Positions 43,026-52,884 of a stretch of DNA of 64,000 nt are shown here, piece after piece. A program made the position numbers and the translations under genes. The stretch's first letter is position 1. Every line of letters begins with the position of its first letter. Below the pieces are notes generated by a model, which was not told the DNA's origin, searched no databases, and worked only from the letters and a program-made list of their open reading frames with translations. Source of the stretch: a candidate division KSB1 bacterium (lineage in GTDB: Bacteria; Zhuqueibacterota; Zhuqueibacteria; Residuimicrobiales; Krinioviventaceae); NCBI GenBank assembly GCA_034521575.1, contig JAXHMJ010000005.1, positions 806,001 through 870,000 of the forward strand. Reading direction: 5' to 3'.

Positions 43026-44525
43026 ATGAAACGTATTTATCTGCCATTGTTCTGGAAATTTGCCATCTCAATCATTCTGGTGGTCTCCCTGTTTGGGGCA
43101 GTCAATCTGTATTTGATCCAGATGTACGCCGGCCGGGGCATTAAAGAAGAGACTGAAAAAAGGCTCCAATTTTACGCTAAAGCCGTGGCTTTGGAAGCCT
43201 CTTTATCTCTACCCCAAAAAGATATTGATCATTTGCTTGAGATTATGAACCAGATCAAGCAGATCGATTCTTCCGTGGCATACAGCATGGTCATACCGGG
43301 CGAGAATCAGCCGGTCATTGAAACGCTTCCCAGTTCTGTCTCACCGGAAATGCTCCGCGCCAATCAGTTAAAAAACGGCGCGAAACAATTAAAGATCATA
43401 CGATCTCCCGATATTCGAAACACGATCATCCTCGATATTGCTGTACCCATCCCGGACATTCCGGATGGTCTGGTTCGGGTGGGATTGTTCCGCGCCAGCA
43501 TCCGGTCCCAGGTATGGTCTATTCTGCACCCTCTGATTTTTATGATTGTCATCTTTTTGCTCATCGGAATCATCGGCGCCCTGTTCTTTTCATTCATTAT
43601 CACCAAACGCGTGAGTTCGATTGCACAAATTACGGATCATTTTACCTTTCAAAACCTGAAAAACAGCAATATTCCCAAAATATCCAAAGCTCGCTTTTTA
43701 CCACATCTGCCTCTGCTCGTTCAAATCGATGACGAACTGGATATTCTGACCAACAAGATCAATCAAATGATCGACCGGCTCAAAACAGCATATACGGATC
43801 TGGAAAAAACCTATGCACGCTTTGTTCAAACGGAAAAACTCGCTTCTATCGGGGTACTCTCCGCCGGAATTGCCCACGAAATCAACAATCCGGTCGCGGG
43901 AATAAAAAACTGCATTCACCGCATCAAGATGCACCCGGAAGATACAGAAAAAAATGCAGAATACATCGATCTGATCAAAGATGCGGCAAACAAGACAGAA
44001 AAAGTAGTCGGGCGTCTGCTCGATTATTCGCGATCACCGCAGTCCGTACAGGAACCCGTCAGTCCCGGAGCGCCCATAGAAAAAGCTCTGTTGCTGGTGG
44101 CCTATCGACTTGAAAAGTCCCGCATCAGCGTCATCAAAGACATCCCCTCGGACATTCCGGATATTATGGCGAACCGGAATGAACTGGAGCAGGTGTTTGT
44201 CAATCTGCTGTTAAACGGAGTTGACGCTATCGAAGAACAGGCGCAACACAATCCGGAACGCGACCGGATCATTACCATCAAAGCGTCAGAAAAACAACAG
44301 CAGGTGGAGATTCAATTTATGGATACAGGTATAGGAATGAGCCGTGCCCAAGCAGATAAAATGTTTGATCCGTTTTACACCACCAAAGATACAGGGAAAG
44401 GAACCGGACTGGGACTGTATGTGGTGTATAATATTGTGCATTCACATAACGGCTCCATTCATTACGCCAGTGAACCCGGCAACGGTACAACATTTTTTCT
44501 GAAATTTGACAAAGCAAAAGGCTGA
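43026..44525 (+). CDS. Membrane histidine kinase paired with NtrC-type regulator
   Basis: A 499-residue kinase. Two membrane helices (about residues 10-32 and 165-192) flank a periplasmic domain of about 130 residues of unknown fold. A HAMP-like linker is followed by HisKA with the phospho-histidine in SAGIAHEINNPVAGIKNCIHRI near residue 285 and HATPase motifs FVNLLLNGVDAI, DTGIGM and GTGLGLYVVYNIV. It starts one base after the PAS protein and its regulator follows after six bases. The helical region before HisKA could receive signals from the PAS protein. Confidence 0.92.
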   Translation: MKRIYLPLFWKFAISIILVVSLFGAVNLYLIQMYAGRGIKEETEKRLQFYAKAVALEASLSLPQKDIDHLLEIMNQIKQIDSSVAYSMVIPGENQPVIETLPSSVSPEMLRANQLKNGAKQLKIIRSPDIRNTIILDIAVPIPDIPDGLVRVGLFRASIRSQVWSILHPLIFMIVIFLLIGIIGALFFSFIITKRVSSIAQITDHFTFQNLKNSNIPKISKARFLPHLPLLVQIDDELDILTNKINQMIDRLKTAYTDLEKTYARFVQTEKLASIGVLSAGIAHEINNPVAGIKNCIHRIKMHPEDTEKNAEYIDLIKDAANKTEKVVGRLLDYSRSPQSVQEPVSPGAPIEKALLLVAYRLEKSRISVIKDIPSDIPDIMANRNELEQVFVNLLLNGVDAIEEQAQHNPERDRIITIKASEKQQQVEIQFMDTGIGMSRAQADKMFDPFYTTKDTGKGTGLGLYVVYNIVHSHNGSIHYASEPGNGTTFFLKFDKAKG

Positions 44526-44531
44526 TGGGTT

Positions 44532-45884
44532 ATGGCAAAGAAAAAAGATTTGAAAATTATGCTTGTGGATGATGAAAAGATACTCCGCATTTCCTTAACC
44601 GATGAATTATCCGAATCCGGCTATACAGTAGAATCCTTTGACAACGCAGCTCAGGCTCTGGATCGACTCAAAGTCATGAAATTCGATGTCCTGCTGACGG
44701 ATATCAAAATGCCGGACATGGACGGTATTGAGCTCCTTGAAAAATCAAAACAGCTGCGGCCGGATACAATTGTTATTATGATGACAGCCTATGGCTCCAT
44801 CGATTCAGCGGTCGATGCCATGAAAAAGGGTGCTTATGAATATTTGAACAAACCGTTTCAAACGGATGAATTGTTACTGCTGATTTCACGAATTGAAGAG
44901 CTGAAAAGCGTCAGAGAGGAAAATCAGCAGCTGCGCGCCAAACTGGAAACGACCAAAGGCGATGTATTGATGGGCGAAAGCCAGGCCATTCGCGACACGA
45001 TGAAACTGGTTGAAAAAGTGGCCGAAACCGATTCCACGATTCTGATCACAGGTGAAACCGGTACCGGTAAAGAATTATTGACGCAAACCATTCACGAAAA
45101 CAGTCTGCGCCGGAACAAGCCGTTTATACCGGTTAATTGCGCGGTTCTTTCCCGTGATATTTTCGAGAGCGAACTCTTTGGTCATGAAAAAGGCGCCTTT
45201 ACCGGCGCAACTGCTGCGCGTCAGGGCCGGTTTGAACTCGCGGACGGCGGCACGCTGTATCTGGATGACATTGATGACATTCCTCTCGATCTGCAGGTCA
45301 AACTTTTGAGAGTGCTGCAAGAGCGGAAATTTGAACGCGTCGGCGGCGGCAACGCCATTGAGGTAAATGTGCGGGTAATCAGTTCCACCAAAGCAGATCT
45401 GAGAGAATTGATCAATCAAGGCAAATTTCGTGAAGACCTGTATTACCGCCTGAATGTGTTTCCCATTCATCTGAAACCGCTGCGCGAACGCAAAAAAGAC
45501 ATCCCGGTTCTCATTGATTATTTCATCAACCAGAAATATCCGAGAGAGCAGATCAATATCTCGGATACAGTTATGCAGACCTTGATAAATTACAACTGGC
45601 CCGGCAACGTGCGGGAACTGAAAAATATCGTCGAACGCCTGCTGCTGCTCGCTGAAAACGGCGAGATCAAAGCATCCAGTCTGCCTGTTGAAGTCTACCA
45701 ACCATCACCTGATCCACAAATCGGCAATAACTCGTTGGAGGACATGCTGCAGATCTACGAAAGTCAGCTCATTCAGGAGGCGTTGAATCAAACTGACGGA
45801 AACATGGCAAAAGCAGCCCAGCTTTTAAAGCTGCCCGCCACCACACTGCGCTCAAAAATCAGCAAACTCGGTATTAAACCCTGA
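44532..45884 (+). CDS. NtrC-family sigma-54-dependent response regulator
   Basis: A 450-residue activator. Receiver at residues 5-125 (LVDDEK; phospho-aspartate in LTDIKMPDMDG; MMTAYGS; NKPFQ), AAA+ at about 145-370 with GETGTGKE, GAFTGA and LYLDDIDD (Walker B with an aspartate where glutamate is usual), and a Fis-type helix-turn-helix at the end (DGNMAKAAQLLKLPATTLRSKISKLG). It completes the PAS-kinase-regulator set. The consensus sigma-54 promoter 208 bases downstream, in front of the YceI and porin genes, is its obvious candidate target. Confidence 0.95.
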   Translation: MAKKKDLKIMLVDDEKILRISLTDELSESGYTVESFDNAAQALDRLKVMKFDVLLTDIKMPDMDGIELLEKSKQLRPDTIVIMMTAYGSIDSAVDAMKKGAYEYLNKPFQTDELLLLISRIEELKSVREENQQLRAKLETTKGDVLMGESQAIRDTMKLVEKVAETDSTILITGETGTGKELLTQTIHENSLRRNKPFIPVNCAVLSRDIFESELFGHEKGAFTGATAARQGRFELADGGTLYLDDIDDIPLDLQVKLLRVLQERKFERVGGGNAIEVNVRVISSTKADLRELINQGKFREDLYYRLNVFPIHLKPLRERKKDIPVLIDYFINQKYPREQINISDTVMQTLINYNWPGNVRELKNIVERLLLLAENGEIKASSLPVEVYQPSPDPQIGNNSLEDMLQIYESQLIQEALNQTDGNMAKAAQLLKLPATTLRSKISKLGIKP

Positions 45885-45924
45885 CACAGCCGTACCGGCT
45901 CCCCGTTTTGAATGCATCCAAAAA

Positions 45925-45960
45925 CAGCGAAAAATCGTCCCTGTCAACGATTTTTCGTTG
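45925..45960 (+). terminator. Hairpin after the regulator gene
   Basis: CAGCGAAAAATCGT and ACGATTTTTCGTTG pair over 14 bases (one G-T) around an 8-base loop, 40 bases past the regulator stop. It separates the signalling operon from the sigma-54 promoter, though no long T-run follows. Confidence 0.55.
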
Positions 45961-46091
45961 ATTTGCATGTTTTAAAGCAGGGTCAGATTCAATGAGCACC
46001 TGATACAGGCACACCTCCAATCACTCCTTACCTGTTTAATTACAATATCTTAAAAACCCACTTATTTTCAGTAGCCTCGTTTTTCATGTTC

Positions 46092-46106
46092 TGGCACAAG
46101 CATTGC
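46092..46106 (+). promoter_or_regulatory. Consensus -24/-12 (sigma-54) promoter
   Basis: TGGCAC-AAGCA-TTGC, with GG and GC exactly ten bases apart: a full match to the core consensus. Transcription would begin near 46117, 46 bases before the first YceI gene, which has a TGGAG ribosome-binding site. No clear activator palindrome is recognised upstream. Confidence 0.8.
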
Positions 46107-46162
46107 GTATAGTGTGAACAAAAGAGTGATATCGGCTTAATTTAACATAATGGAGCTTATAT

Positions 46163-46786
46163 ATGAAACGAATACTGATATTATCGTTTGTTTTGTTTGC
46201 TGCACTGCAAACCATTGTGACTGCGCAGAATATCAAATACCGCGCCATTGATAGCAGCGAATTATGGTTTGACGGCACGTCCACACTGCATGATTTTACC
46301 TGTCACGCCAATAAAATTGATGCAACTGTCGTGGTTTCAACCTCGCTGCTCGATGGAAAATCGGGTGAAACTCAAAAGGGCCAGGTAACCATTCCGGTTA
46401 AAAAAATCAAAAACGAGAATGACGGCCTGACAAAAAATATGTACAAAACCCTGGAACCGGACAAATGGCCGGAGATAAATTTTGCACTGGATACGATTAA
46501 ACTCTCCCGGGAGGCGCAAAAAGAGGAGATAATCAACGCTGATATCCATGGCGCACTGACCATTAAAGGCGAAACCCGCGACATCAGTATGCCGGTGGAA
46601 ATTACGGGTCTTGAGAATGCAGACACCCTGAAGGTGAGCGGAAGCTATCTTTTACTGTTATCCGACTTTGATATCAAACGCCCCTCCTTTTTTCTGGGCA
46701 CGCTCAAGGTAGGAGATGAAATCGACATTTCATTCAACATGACATTTGTTCGTAAAAGCGACCATGAGGAACTCACACAGCGATGA
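46163..46786 (+). CDS. YceI family periplasmic protein
   Basis: A 207-residue exported protein with a signal peptide (MKRILILSFVLFAALQTIVTAQ). The YceI/lipocalin-like pattern is seen: LWFDGTSTLHDFTCHANK near residue 33, VTIPVKKIKNENDGLTKNMYKTL near residue 75 and INADIHGALTIKGETRDISMPV near residue 115. YceI proteins bind long-chain isoprenoid lipids in a beta barrel and are linked to respiratory and stress functions. It is the first gene after the sigma-54 promoter and overlaps the next YceI gene (ATGA). Confidence 0.93.
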   Translation: MKRILILSFVLFAALQTIVTAQNIKYRAIDSSELWFDGTSTLHDFTCHANKIDATVVVSTSLLDGKSGETQKGQVTIPVKKIKNENDGLTKNMYKTLEPDKWPEINFALDTIKLSREAQKEEIINADIHGALTIKGETRDISMPVEITGLENADTLKVSGSYLLLLSDFDIKRPSFFLGTLKVGDEIDISFNMTFVRKSDHEELTQR

Positions 46787-47494
46787 AAATTGCACAGCTT
46801 GACATACTCATCATCATGTTGTTATATGCAGTGTTTACACCGGTGCAGCAGGTGCATTCCCAATCGAAAAAAATGTATAAAATCCACCCGGCGAGTGAAA
46901 TCAAATTCAAGGGCAAGTCAAACATCAACAGGTTTACATTTCGTTCGGAAACTGTTGACGGCCGAGGCTGCATTGATACAACATCAGCCGCGATCGACTC
47001 GATACGATAAACCGATTGAGGATGCAGTAAACGGTTTTTTCATCGTCGATGTCAAATCATTCAAATCGGGTAATAACCGGATGAACCAGGATATGTACCA
47101 GGCGCTCAAATCGGAACGGCATCCCAATATCGAATTCAACCTGAAAGCTGTCGACTTTCGTTACCTGGATACAAACGAAGCGTTGTTCACAGTGTATGGG
47201 TATCTCCAGGTGGCCGGTGTTGAGAATCTTATATCGTTCCAGGTCAAAGTGAGCCGGGCAGGCAAAGAATTATATCGCTTGCAGGGTGACAAAGAGATTT
47301 ATATGAGCGATTATGATATCGAACCGCCCGAGGCTCTGTTCGGCTTGGTCCAGACACGCGATAAATTAACAGTGGAATTTAATCTCATTGCCGGTCTGCA
47401 GTCCGGTGAATCCCTTGCATCCAGGTTGCCGTGCGACAAATTACCTGCGTATCTGCAATGGGGATTGCTTGAACAGGACATCAACAGATTTTAA
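46783..47494 (+). pseudogene. Second YceI family protein, frameshifted
   Basis: The first frame (46783-47010) has the signal region (LDILIIMLLYAVFTPVQQVHSQ) and the YceI start (HPASEIKFKGKSNINRFTF). It stops at 47008, while the next frame continues with VDVKSFKSGNNRMNQDMYQALKSE, the core YceI motif, and ends at 47494. One extra base near 47000 accounts for the break; without it the protein would be about 236 residues. Both halves are otherwise well preserved, so a sequencing error or a very recent mutation is likely. It is coupled to the first YceI gene and followed by the porin. Confidence 0.75.
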
Positions 47495-47540
47495 ATCAAA
47501 TATTGTATAAATCAATCAAACACAATCAAGGAGACATTCA

Positions 47541-48794
47541 ATGAAATATATTCTAAATCTTGGCCTCTTCATTACTCTAGTCATAGTAACCGCTTTACCG
47601 ATCCAATCAGCGGAGATTCTGAATAATAAAGACACTGAACTGAATCTGGGCGGCCGGATCCAGTCTTACGGCGTCATGGAACTGATTCCTGATGAAATCA
47701 GTGATTATCCCAGAATCCTTTTATTTGTTCGGGACACCCGACTACGACTAGACGGGCGATATAACAATATGAATTATGAACTGGAAGTCATGCTGGGCGG
47801 CGAAGCGGACAACCTCATCAACCGACCCAATCGGGGTGATGCCGCCTCGCAGCCGATCACAGCGCTGCTCATGGACGCCTGGGGTGAATTCAGCCTGACG
47901 GAGAACCTGGCACTGCGAGCCGGTCAGTTCAAAGTGCCCTACAGTCGTGAAAATCTCACGGAAGGCGCTGATCTGCAGTTTACCAACCGGTCCATCAACC
48001 ACAGAGCCTTGAATGTGGGCAGAGACACGGGTGTGATGCTGCACGGCAGCAAGGACAACAAGTTCGCTGCCTTTGCATTGCTGACCGGCGGCGGTATCAA
48101 TCAACGTGTCCGCTATATTCCGGTAAAAATGGGGTTCCCCATGACAGTTCTGAGACTGGGATACAATACCCTGGATTCGAACCCCCTGGAAGTTAAAGAG
48201 TTTTATCCCGAAAAAGAGGGGGTGGCGGTTTACGCCAATGCCCTGTATGTCAAGGACACCAATGTGGGACACGGGTCTGTATTGAGCATGCGTCAACATG
48301 AAAGTTCCTATATCCTTTCCGGCTGGAACCCTTATCTTTCCGGCGAATACGGCGAAACCCTGACCCAGTTTGGCGCTGATGTTGCCGTACAGAAAAAAGC
48401 AAGCGGCAGCCTGCTGTCTCTGGGCGCTGAATTCAATTACGGCACCTATGAAGGGGATGCGGGCAGCACCAGTATGTCCGCCGCCACCGCAAGAGCCGGA
48501 CTGATGGTCAATGACTGGCTTCAGCTGGGCGCCCGATTCAGCATGTTCACACCGGATGAAGAGATTGCATTTCTGGATAACAAAGGCGTGCAAATATTTG
48601 CACCGGCCGTCACCTGCCATTTCAATGAAAACCTGAAATTGAAAATGGACCTGCCGATCATGCTCAACGCACCGCTGGCCAAAGAAGAAGGCCTTGGATA
48701 TTACAACCTAATTTACCAGACCGGTCAGACTTATTTACCGGTTGAACGCAACACCGCAATCACCGGACGCATGATTTTGCAGTTTGCATTCTAA
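47541..48794 (+). CDS. Outer-membrane porin, OprP/phosphate-selective porin type
   Basis: A 417-residue outer-membrane beta barrel. After a signal peptide (ending near residue 24) it starts with KDTELNLGGRIQSYGVMEL, then RLRLDGRYNNMNYELEVMLGGE and LTENLALRAGQFKVPYSRENLTEGADLQF, the typical first strands of the OprO/OprP family, and ends in an aromatic residue (LQFAF) as barrel proteins do. AAGGAGAC precedes the start. Last gene of the predicted sigma-54 operon with the two YceI genes; a strong terminator follows. The solute is unknown. Confidence 0.9.
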   Translation: MKYILNLGLFITLVIVTALPIQSAEILNNKDTELNLGGRIQSYGVMELIPDEISDYPRILLFVRDTRLRLDGRYNNMNYELEVMLGGEADNLINRPNRGDAASQPITALLMDAWGEFSLTENLALRAGQFKVPYSRENLTEGADLQFTNRSINHRALNVGRDTGVMLHGSKDNKFAAFALLTGGGINQRVRYIPVKMGFPMTVLRLGYNTLDSNPLEVKEFYPEKEGVAVYANALYVKDTNVGHGSVLSMRQHESSYILSGWNPYLSGEYGETLTQFGADVAVQKKASGSLLSLGAEFNYGTYEGDAGSTSMSAATARAGLMVNDWLQLGARFSMFTPDEEIAFLDNKGVQIFAPAVTCHFNENLKLKMDLPIMLNAPLAKEEGLGYYNLIYQTGQTYLPVERNTAITGRMILQFAF

Positions 48795-48817
48795 AATCAT
48801 TCGCGTTATTCTCTCAA

Positions 48818-48855
48818 CGGGACAAATATCGATGGATGTTTGTCCCGTTTTTTTT
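48818..48855 (+). terminator. Rho-independent terminator after the porin
   Basis: CGGGACAAA (48818-48826) and TTTGTCCCG (48839-48847) form a 9-bp stem with a 12-base loop, followed by eight or nine T residues. It lies 24 bases past the porin stop. Confidence 0.88.
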
Positions 48856-49069
48856 TAAAAATAATTTTTGTCAACTCTACAACAGTTCCGTGGGGCAATC
48901 TCCTCAATTTTGCCCCCCGCGACAAACCTGATAAATATTCCGGTTTTTTTCTCTTCCCTCTGCGACTCGGTGCCATAAATTCCCGTTTGCATAATTCCTG
49001 CAAAACCATTATATTTTTCTCAATCAGCAAGGGGAAACCGTGAACCCGAACCATTTCAAGGGGAGACTC

Positions 49070-51234
49070 ATGACCCAGACAGCCCAATCCATTCTTTATG
49101 ACACATTCGGATATAATGAATTCCGGCCGTTCCAGCAGCAGATCATTGACCGGGTAACAGGCAAACAGGACACCCTGGTGGTCATGCCCACCGGCGGCGG
49201 AAAATCTTTATGCTACCAAATTCCCGCGCTTTTGTTCAACGGACTGACTCTGGTCATCTCACCGCTGATCTCACTGATGCACGATCAGGTCGAGGCGTTG
49301 CATCAGCTCGGTGTGCCGGCGGCGTTTCTAAACAGCACATTGTCGCAACGGGAATTCACTAAAACAGCAGATTCTGTGCGCGACGGCAAACTCAAACTGC
49401 TGTACATGGCGCCGGAAGGCTTGTTCACCGGCCGCGTCCAGCAGTTGCTGAACAGCTGCACTGTTGACTGTATCGCCATCGACGAAGCACATTGCATTTC
49501 AGAATGGGGCCACGATTTCCGGCCCGAGTATCGTCAGCTGATTCAGCTGCGCAGCACATTTCCAAATGCGGTGTGCATTGCACTCACCGCAACAGCCACG
49601 CCGCGCGTACAGAAAGATATTCTCGAGTCCCTGAAACTTTCAAAGGACGGTGCTATCGTGACCAGCTTTGACCGTCCGAATCTGTTTCTGCAAATCGAGG
49701 AAAAAGTCGAGCCCACAGGTCAAACCCTGCGCTTCCTGGAGCAACATCCTGAGCAATCCGGGATTATCTACTGCTTTTCCCGCAGACAGGTCGATGAACT
49801 GAGCGAGTACCTGTCTCGCATGAACTATTCCGTGCTGCCGTATCACGCCGGACTGGACAACCGCACACGCAAAACCAACCAGGAACGTTTTATTCGCGAT
49901 GATGTGCCGATCATTGTCGCCACTATCGCATTCGGTATGGGTATCGACAAGCCGAATATCCGGTTTGTGATTCATTTTGATCTGCCGCAAAACATCGAAT
50001 CCTATTATCAACAGATCGGACGCGCAGGACGCGACAGCCTGCGTTCGGACTGTCTGTTGCTGTTCGGATATGGTGATCTGAACAAGATCCGCTATTTTAT
50101 CGATAAAAAAGAAACCGCATCGGAACGCCGCATCGCCGAACATCACCTGCAGGCGCTGGTGCAGATGGCCGAGTCGCACGTCTGCCGTCGTATCCCGCTG
50201 CTGGATTATTTCGGCGAACCGTTCAAAAAAGTGAATTGCGGCATGTGTGACAATTGTCAGGGACAAGCCCCGGACCTGCGCGACGAAACCGTGGCCGCGC
50301 AAAAATTTCTCTCCTGCGTCAAACGCACTGGTGAAAAATTCGGCGCCGGACATATCATCGATATCCTGCGCGGCTCTGAAAATCAAAAACTGTTGAGCTG
50401 GGGGCATCAGAAATTGCCAACCTGGGGGGTGGGCCGCGAATATTCCAAAGATCACTGGCAGCTGCTCAGCCGTCAGTTTATCGGCCACGGACTCGTACGC
50501 GTTGATCCCGAGTACGGAGGACTGCAGCTCACAGACAAAGCAAATGATGTATTGTTCAACGATCAAAAAGTGCAAGTAGCGATCAAACAACCGGCGCGGC
50601 AGACACAGATTCACTACGGCGATTCTGAGGATACAGCGTATGACACACAGCTCTTTCAGCTGCTGCGTGATCGTCGCAAACGCATTGCCGACACCCAGGG
50701 CGTGCCGCCGTATGTGATCTTTTCAGACAAAACGCTGATGGAAATGGCGCGCCTGTATCCGCAAAGCGCCTCGGAACTGCGCGGTATTTTCGGCGTCGGA
50801 GAGGTCAAGAACAAACGCTACGGACATCACTTTCTGGGATCTGATCAGGGACTATTGCCGCGATCACAATATCGAACGACAACCGGGCCGGGTTGCCGAA
50901 AGCAAATCCAGGCTCTAAGCGTATGGGCGCAAAAACCGAAATGATCGCCGGGGCATTTGCCGACGGTCAAAGCATCGCCGAGCTGCAGAACCGCTATCGG
51001 GTGAAGAAAGATACCATCGTCAAGCATCTGAACACCTATGTCCAAACCGGCAATATCCTGCCGGCCGACCGGCTTTATGATGAACTGGATACATCTGTGG
51101 ATATTGATGCCGTGATGCAGGCCTTTGAGGACAAAGGCGCGGCTTTTTTAACCCCGGTGTATGAAAAATTGAATAAAGCGGTTTCTTATGACGAATTGAG
51201 ACTGCAGCGGCTGTATTTTTTGTGCCGGGGATAA
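49070..51234 (+). CDS. recQ: ATP-dependent DNA helicase RecQ, two frameshifts in the C-terminal part
   Basis: The main frame (to 50944) carries the whole helicase core: GYNEFRPFQQQII, Walker A MPTGGGKSLCYQIPA, DEAHCISEWGHDFRPEY, TATATPRVQKDI, IIYCFSRRQVDEL and the QxxGRAGRD motif, the RQC zinc site (CR..., CGMCDNC), and most of HRDC (PPYVIFSDKTLMEMA). Near 50840 an extra base shifts the frame to LIRDYCRDHNIERQPGR, and a second extra base at 50916 shifts it to the helix-turn-helix tail (GQSIAELQNRYRVKKDTIVKHL) ending at 51234. Corrected length is about 720 residues. The ATG at 49070 has AAGGGGAGA upstream. RecQ unwinds DNA during recombination and repair. Confidence 0.88.
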
Positions 51235-51427
51235 ATAGTAAAGTAAAAGAGAGCAACCCAAAGGTGGGCTGAGCAGTAAAGCATCTAAAACTTTTATAAA
51301 AATAATATAAAATCAGGAAAATATCCTTGTCCTCTTGACAATTTCAACAGAGTATCTGGAATACCCCCCTTTGAGGTACAGCTGAATACTATTGTACTTT
51401 GAATCCCTATTTAAAACACTGAAAAAG

Positions 51428-52681
51428 CTAGTCATTCTCTAATGTAATAGCAACCAAAAAAGGACCGGCTTTAACGAGATCTGAGACAAAATCAATTTTA
51501 CAAATCTCCTGGTCTGGCAGAGGATTCACCCAGCTATACTTTAAAAGATGGGTTAACATGCCCATACTGCGGGTTGCAGGATTACATCCGCGCCATACTT
51601 CTTCTGCTTCTGGCAGTTCCCCTTCTCCCGGTTTAATCCACCAATCCATTAGATTCTTGCCATAAACAATGGGTGCGGTTCGCTGCTCGCCATTTTTATA
51701 GTTTATGATATATTCTCCGATCTTTTTCCCGGTTTCTGTGCTCCAAAAACAAGCTTGAAGAAAATGCAGCTTTCGGCCTTTACGGTCGACTTTTATATTA
51801 TTCACAAATTCCGGAAACACAACACCAGTCACATCAATGGATTTGCTCGATGCGAGCTGAACCAATCCACGGATATCAAAACTAGTATTTCCCAGCATCT
51901 GAACGCCTTGAGGCAGATCACGCAAATCATGTCCGGCATGACAAAACCAATTATCATCAAGAGAAGAAGTGTAATGCTCAGAGAGATCTATCATATCGGG
52001 AGTAGCTTCCGGACTACGTGGCGCGATAGGGCAAAAATCATCAATTCGGGCCATACTAAATCCTTCATAGACAGGCTCATTTGGCTCGATTGTCAAAGCA
52101 ATTAAAAAGGGAGCCGCCTCAGTCATTGTTGAAACAAAATCAATGGATTCGATTTCTTCACCCGGAAACGGATTATTAGCTGTATATTTATACACCCGGA
52201 CTCTACTATCTGATGCTAAAGCGTCAACAGTCTCACTTGTAAACGCAATATCAGCATCAGTAGGTAACGACTCGTCATTCTTAATCCATGTATGCATTAT
52301 TTGTCTTTGATAGAGAATAGGGATATGCAGGGTCTGTCCCGCCGTATAGTGAAGAATGTATTCCCCGATCTTGACATTTTTATCGGCTTGTCCCACTGCC
52401 CCATGCAGAAAATGCAATCTTCGACCCTTGCGATTAATTTTAATTTTTTCGCCAGACTGAGAAAAATTGCCGTCCGTACTTTTCCCAGCAAGCTGCAAAA
52501 TTCCGCGGACATCAAATGCAGCTTTAGCAAAAACCTGAACTCCTTTGGGCAGAAACGAGAGGTTGCGTTTTGGTTTTCCCAGCCAATCTTCATCCAAAGC
52601 AGAAGTATAATAATCCGTCAAATCAATTAAATCCTGATTGGCTTGTCGGCTTCTTGCCGGTATGCTATACTGTTGACTCAT
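51428..52681 (-). CDS. Tandem-duplicated domain protein of unknown function
   Basis: A 417-residue soluble protein with no signal peptide, made of two homologous halves of about 200 residues. Paired landmarks: LIDLTDYYTSALDEDW and MIDLSEHYTSSLDDNW; LPKGVQVFAKAAFDVRGILQLA and LPQGVQMLGNTSFDIRGLVQLA; GRRLHFLHGA and GRKLHFLQAC; KIGEYILHY and KIGEYIINY; IESIDFVSTM and ICKIDFVSDL with AAPFLIALTIE and AGPFLVAITLE. Similar single domains occur in planctomycete-like proteins, but I know no function for them. The start has AAGGAGAG upstream. It stands alone between recQ and a TA remnant. Confidence 0.8.
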   Translation of the reverse strand: MSQQYSIPARSRQANQDLIDLTDYYTSALDEDWLGKPKRNLSFLPKGVQVFAKAAFDVRGILQLAGKSTDGNFSQSGEKIKINRKGRRLHFLHGAVGQADKNVKIGEYILHYTAGQTLHIPILYQRQIMHTWIKNDESLPTDADIAFTSETVDALASDSRVRVYKYTANNPFPGEEIESIDFVSTMTEAAPFLIALTIEPNEPVYEGFSMARIDDFCPIAPRSPEATPDMIDLSEHYTSSLDDNWFCHAGHDLRDLPQGVQMLGNTSFDIRGLVQLASSKSIDVTGVVFPEFVNNIKVDRKGRKLHFLQACFWSTETGKKIGEYIINYKNGEQRTAPIVYGKNLMDWWIKPGEGELPEAEEVWRGCNPATRSMGMLTHLLKYSWVNPLPDQEICKIDFVSDLVKAGPFLVAITLEND

Positions 52682-52696
52682 TATAACTCTCCTTGT

Positions 52697-52860
52697 TTAA
52701 TTTTTCTCCCGCTGCAGCGCCAACGCCTTGTCCGCCACCAAAGCGAACATCAAGCCGTTCCAATAGAGTCCGCGGCGCCGAACATTTTACAGATGCTGAC
52801 CTCATGCCAGGACAACAGTTGATCACGGATAGTTTCGAGGTATTCGTTGGTTACAGGCAT
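52697..52860 (-). pseudogene. TfoX N-terminal-domain gene remnant
   Basis: The minus strand reads MPVTNEYLETIRDQLLSWHE, then KMFGAA, and in the next frame LYWNGLMFALVADKALAL followed by a stop. Joined with one inserted base this is the TfoX N-terminal domain, but shortened to about 55 residues instead of 90-110. It is both frameshifted and truncated, so unlikely to work. Confidence 0.55.
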
Positions 52861-52884
52861 GGTATGCCCCAAAAAAATAAAAGC

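Noticed and set aside
48806-49087. Minus-strand frame of 93 codons before recQ.
   Set aside because: It spans the porin terminator and the recQ start region; composition and lack of start signals mark it as a shadow.
50838-50918. Possible programmed frameshifting in recQ.
   Set aside because: No slippery motif at either break; extra bases are the simpler explanation.
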